From assembly GCA_015680685.1 (NCBI GenBank), contig MNCI01035280.1, positions 46,151-102,262 of the forward strand: a stretch of DNA of 56,112 nt. Reading direction: 5' to 3'. Positions 53,482 through 56,112 of the stretch are shown in pieces. The position numbers and the translations under genes are program-made. The stretch's first letter is position 1. Every line of letters starts with the position of its first letter. The stretch comes from Gnetum montanum. Lineage: Eukaryota; Streptophyta; Gnetopsida; Gnetales; Gnetaceae. The notes below the pieces were generated by a model. The model ran no database searches, was not told where the DNA came from, and saw only the letters and a program-made list of their open reading frames with translations.

Positions 53482-54358
53482 TGATGGGATGCAATATCGC
53501 ATGGGCTAAAATATCATGTACATGATATCGTGTCCACCATGATATTGCATCCCCCGCGATATTCTGTACGCGATATCGCGTCTTCCCCTACGATATCGCG
53601 TACGCGATATCACAGTGCACCGCCAAATCTATAAATAAGAGGTGGCTCTCCCTTGTTTCATAGTTTAGGCCTAGACCATAGAGAAAATTTGATAGTTTTA
53701 CCTCTCCAGAGATAGAATAATTTCCATGTGGCCACAGTAGGAGCTCCAAAGTGAATGGATCTTTATTCGAGCAAATATTGTACCTAAACACAAGTTTGTG
53801 TATGGAAATAAATACAAACTTCTTGGATAAACCTTGCAGTGCATGGACTAAGCTAGATAGGACTTTACTTACTGTTATTTATTATTTATCATTTAAATGC
53901 TTTATTAGTTAATTAAACCTCTCTCAACCCTTCTCCCATAGTTAAGTGCATTCAGTACGACCGCTTCGAGCACGTGCATTACGCTTGGTGATCCCAGTAA
54001 CGAATAGCGTTTGGTAACCAAGGTTGCATTGGTTTAGGGTGTGAACGGTAAGTTGGAATGGATACTAATGCTAGGTTAATTAAGGCTTAGTTAGTTAGTT
54101 AAATTTAGTTAATTAGTCTCTTCACCCTTCACCTCATTAGCATAGGAGATAAAACACAAAAGACATAAAAATTATATACCTCAAACTTACTTAACCATAC
54201 AACTGTGAAAAATACAAGTAAGTTTGGGAAGACAACGAATGATTAACCTTAAGTGTTCCATGAGACGTGTAGGCACTTAGTTTGCTGAGTTTGACTAGAT
54301 CATGCATGTAATGCTTATATTCATATGGTTGAGTGTAGGGGTACCTCGCCACTCATCA
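53482..54358 (+). repeat. element 4 3' LTR
   Basis: 877 bases. U3 (53490-53615) has about four GATATC/CGCG units against one in the 5' LTR, then the TATA box CTATAAATAAG at 53629-53639. Ends GGTACCTCGCCACTCATCA, the exact complement of the starts of the LTRs of element 2 and at 56069. Confidence 0.95.
53592..53611. repeat. perfect 20-bp palindrome in the element 4 U3
   Basis: GATATCGCGTACGCGATATC, identical to its reverse complement, about 20 bases upstream of the TATA box. It is the clearest unit of the array. Confidence 0.95.
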
Positions 54359-54363
54359 CCTAT
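54359..54363. repeat. target-site duplication of element 4, right
   Basis: CCTAT, identical to 44528-44532. Confidence 0.9.
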
Positions 54364-56068
54364 GTTATTATTTTATTTCTCCTTCTTCTTTTCTTGCTTG
54401 TGAGCTTGAGAAGGCTTCAAGTTGACCAAAGGGCCCTCAACTAATATTCCATAGAATAGTTTTTTCTAATAATTAAAAGAGTCATTATGTCATGGCTTTA
54501 TCAAATTTGAACTTGAGGTATCCTCAAGATCTTCTTGAGTTAGGCTTAAGATCCTAGATGAATCCCATAAGGATCTTGAGGAGAGTCTTATAGAGAAGTT
54601 TTCTTATGTTGATCAAAAGATAGAGTATTTAGATGATTTGGCAATGTTATGATCCCTTCATGTAACTATTACATGTATCAATATCAAATAAGTGTGATGT
54701 ATGTATTTTTTATGACACATGTAATATAGGTCATTATTAACTATATTCCTATCTCTTATTCTTTTGATCTTACATTTTTTGATTTTCCCTTACTTTACTC
54801 CTTTTCATTATCTAAATGGATCCTCAAGTAGACCAAAGGAACCTTTACTAGATTCTTGAAAAAAAGGTCATCTATGATGACTATAAGAGATCATCATTCA
54901 AGACCTCCATCAAGGTTAAACTCAAGAATACCTTGATTCATTCCTTCAATTTTTTGAGGCTTCCTTGGCCTTTTATTTTTCATGATATATTTTTAAAAAT
55001 GATAGTCATATCATTAAAAGGATTAGGTTTAGAAGAATGGAAGGTTAAGGGGGTTCCAAGAAATTCCAAGGTATGTATGATAGACTTTATTACAACTATA
55101 GGTACAATTTATATTATGTGGAAAATAACTATTTCTTGAGTTAGAGTTTTTCTTGGAATTATTTTACTAGATTTGTAGCATACATGTTCAAATTCCTAAA
55201 ATAAACTAATTAGTTTAAATATGATTTTAATATATTTATTTCTTGATTTTCAATTATTTCCTTCTATTAGATGCATTCAAAATGTATTATAATGTGTGTT
55301 TTAATAGTCTAGATCTGATTGTTGTTTATTAAGATCCCTTAGTTTGGCTATTCATGGCTTCTAAGATGAAGAAAATTGTAGTTGCATCAAGTGATTATCA
55401 CTTTGAGGTTATAGCCCATGGGAAAACCCATCATGAAGCATTTATCCTAAGTGATCCTAAAGATGAGCCTTTTTCTTTTTTTTCTTTTTTTTTCTTTTTG
55501 CTTCCTAAATTACAATCAAGGATGCTCTTCATGAGGTTGATTCTATTCTTTCCTTAAATGGTCTTGATAATTTATAAACTAAAATCATGAATACTCATGT
55601 TTATTTTTATGTTCATAAGTATTTTTAATTAGGTTTTAGAATGTCCATGATGATTACGATGCTATGAAAGCTTTTCATGATCTTAGGTTTGAATAACATA
55701 ATGATTTTACTAATATTCATGATCATTTATCTACTATTCAGGATAAGTTATTTCAGCTAAGAGATTACCCTAATTTGTACATAGCTAGTTTATCCTTAGA
55801 TCTAGATTTTCATAAGTCTTCTTCCATGATTCAAATTTGATTGGTTAGACCAATTGTAAAGTACTTATCATCATGAAATTATAAGTTAACTTCCTATACT
55901 CATAACCTTTCCCTATCCTATGGTGAGCTAACTTATAGGGTTTCTCATGGTTATAGGTCACTTAATAGGAGATGAAACTAGTAATTTTGTAAGGGATCCC
56001 TAGCAATGTTCATTGTAATAAGTGTGTTACAAACTCAATAATAAGAATACTAATATATATATCATATG
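54364..56068. other. AT-rich sequence, no gene recognised
   Basis: Short plus-strand frames (54933-55139, 55354-55557 and fragments to 55970) show no recognisable motif. Possibly decayed transposon coding sequence, but unsupported. Confidence 0.5.
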
Positions 56069-56112
56069 TGATGAGTGGCGAGGTACCCCTACACTCGACC
56101 ATACGAATACGA
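56069..56112 (-). repeat. start of a further LTR of the element 2/4 family
   Basis: TGATGAGTGGCGAGGTACCC and the next bases match the first 44 bases of the LTRs at 21528 and 27270 almost exactly. The orientation is minus; the rest is outside the window. Confidence 0.85.

Larger units (their letters stand above)
44533..54358 (+). mobile_element. Ty3/gypsy element 4 (OTA type), gag-pol without ORF2
   Basis: About 9.8 kb, plus strand, flanked by a perfect CCTAT duplication. Order: LTR 44533-45235, tRNA-Asp-type primer site, gag, protease, RT, RNase H, integrase, 3' region of about 1.9 kb, polypurine tract, LTR 53482-54358. Near-identical LTR sequence outside the U3 array and gap suggests a younger insertion than element 1. 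All enzymes are present but each has stops and most have a lost catalytic residue. The LTR ends and U3 motif match elements 2 and 3. Confidence 0.95.

Overview
This window is gene-poor, AT-rich plant nuclear DNA. Most of it is long terminal repeat (LTR) retrotransposons, mainly Ty3/gypsy elements of the non-chromovirus OTA type (Athila/Tat-like: tRNA-Asp-type primer site, Retrotrans_gag, protease, RT, RNase H, integrase). There is also a Ty1/copia element of Sirevirus type and a decayed LINE. I see no intact host gene, rRNA, tRNA or CRISPR. The only recognisable host sequence is a fragment of a glycosyl hydrolase family 9 endoglucanase (about 5.5-5.75 kb) next to a polyglutamine fragment. A vascular, probably seed, plant with a large repeat-rich genome fits; a gymnosperm is plausible but not shown.

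Layout. 1-2638: copia element on the minus strand (RT side cut by the window edge, one LTR). About 3950-5240, 41496-42834 and 43208-44462: three copies of one solo-LTR-like repeat. 6386-18775: Ty3 element 1 (minus), both LTRs, decayed gag-pol, plus a long 3' open frame called ORF2 here. About 19360-20558: LINE RT remnant (plus). 21528-28149: Ty3 element 2 (minus), with gag and ORF2 but no pol. 28150-31530: decayed intergenic DNA with tandem repeats and a 60-bp near-perfect palindrome. 31531-40006: Ty3 element 3 (minus), again gag plus ORF2 without pol, one LTR truncated. 44533-54358: Ty3 element 4 (plus), gag plus full pol but no ORF2, with a perfect 5-bp target-site duplication. 56069-end: start of a further LTR of the same family.

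The four Ty3 elements share primer site, LTR ends and untranslated spacers, and differ by modules. Element 1 has pol and ORF2; element 4 has pol only; elements 2 and 3 have gag and ORF2 only. Upstream of ORF2 each of the three carriers has a TATA-like box preceded by motifs matching the U3 of its own LTR, as if ORF2 had its own promoter. The U3 regions carry palindromic GATATC/CGCG arrays whose copy number differs between the two LTRs of one element. All coding regions show stops or frameshifts, and catalytic residues are lost, so nothing here looks currently autonomous.
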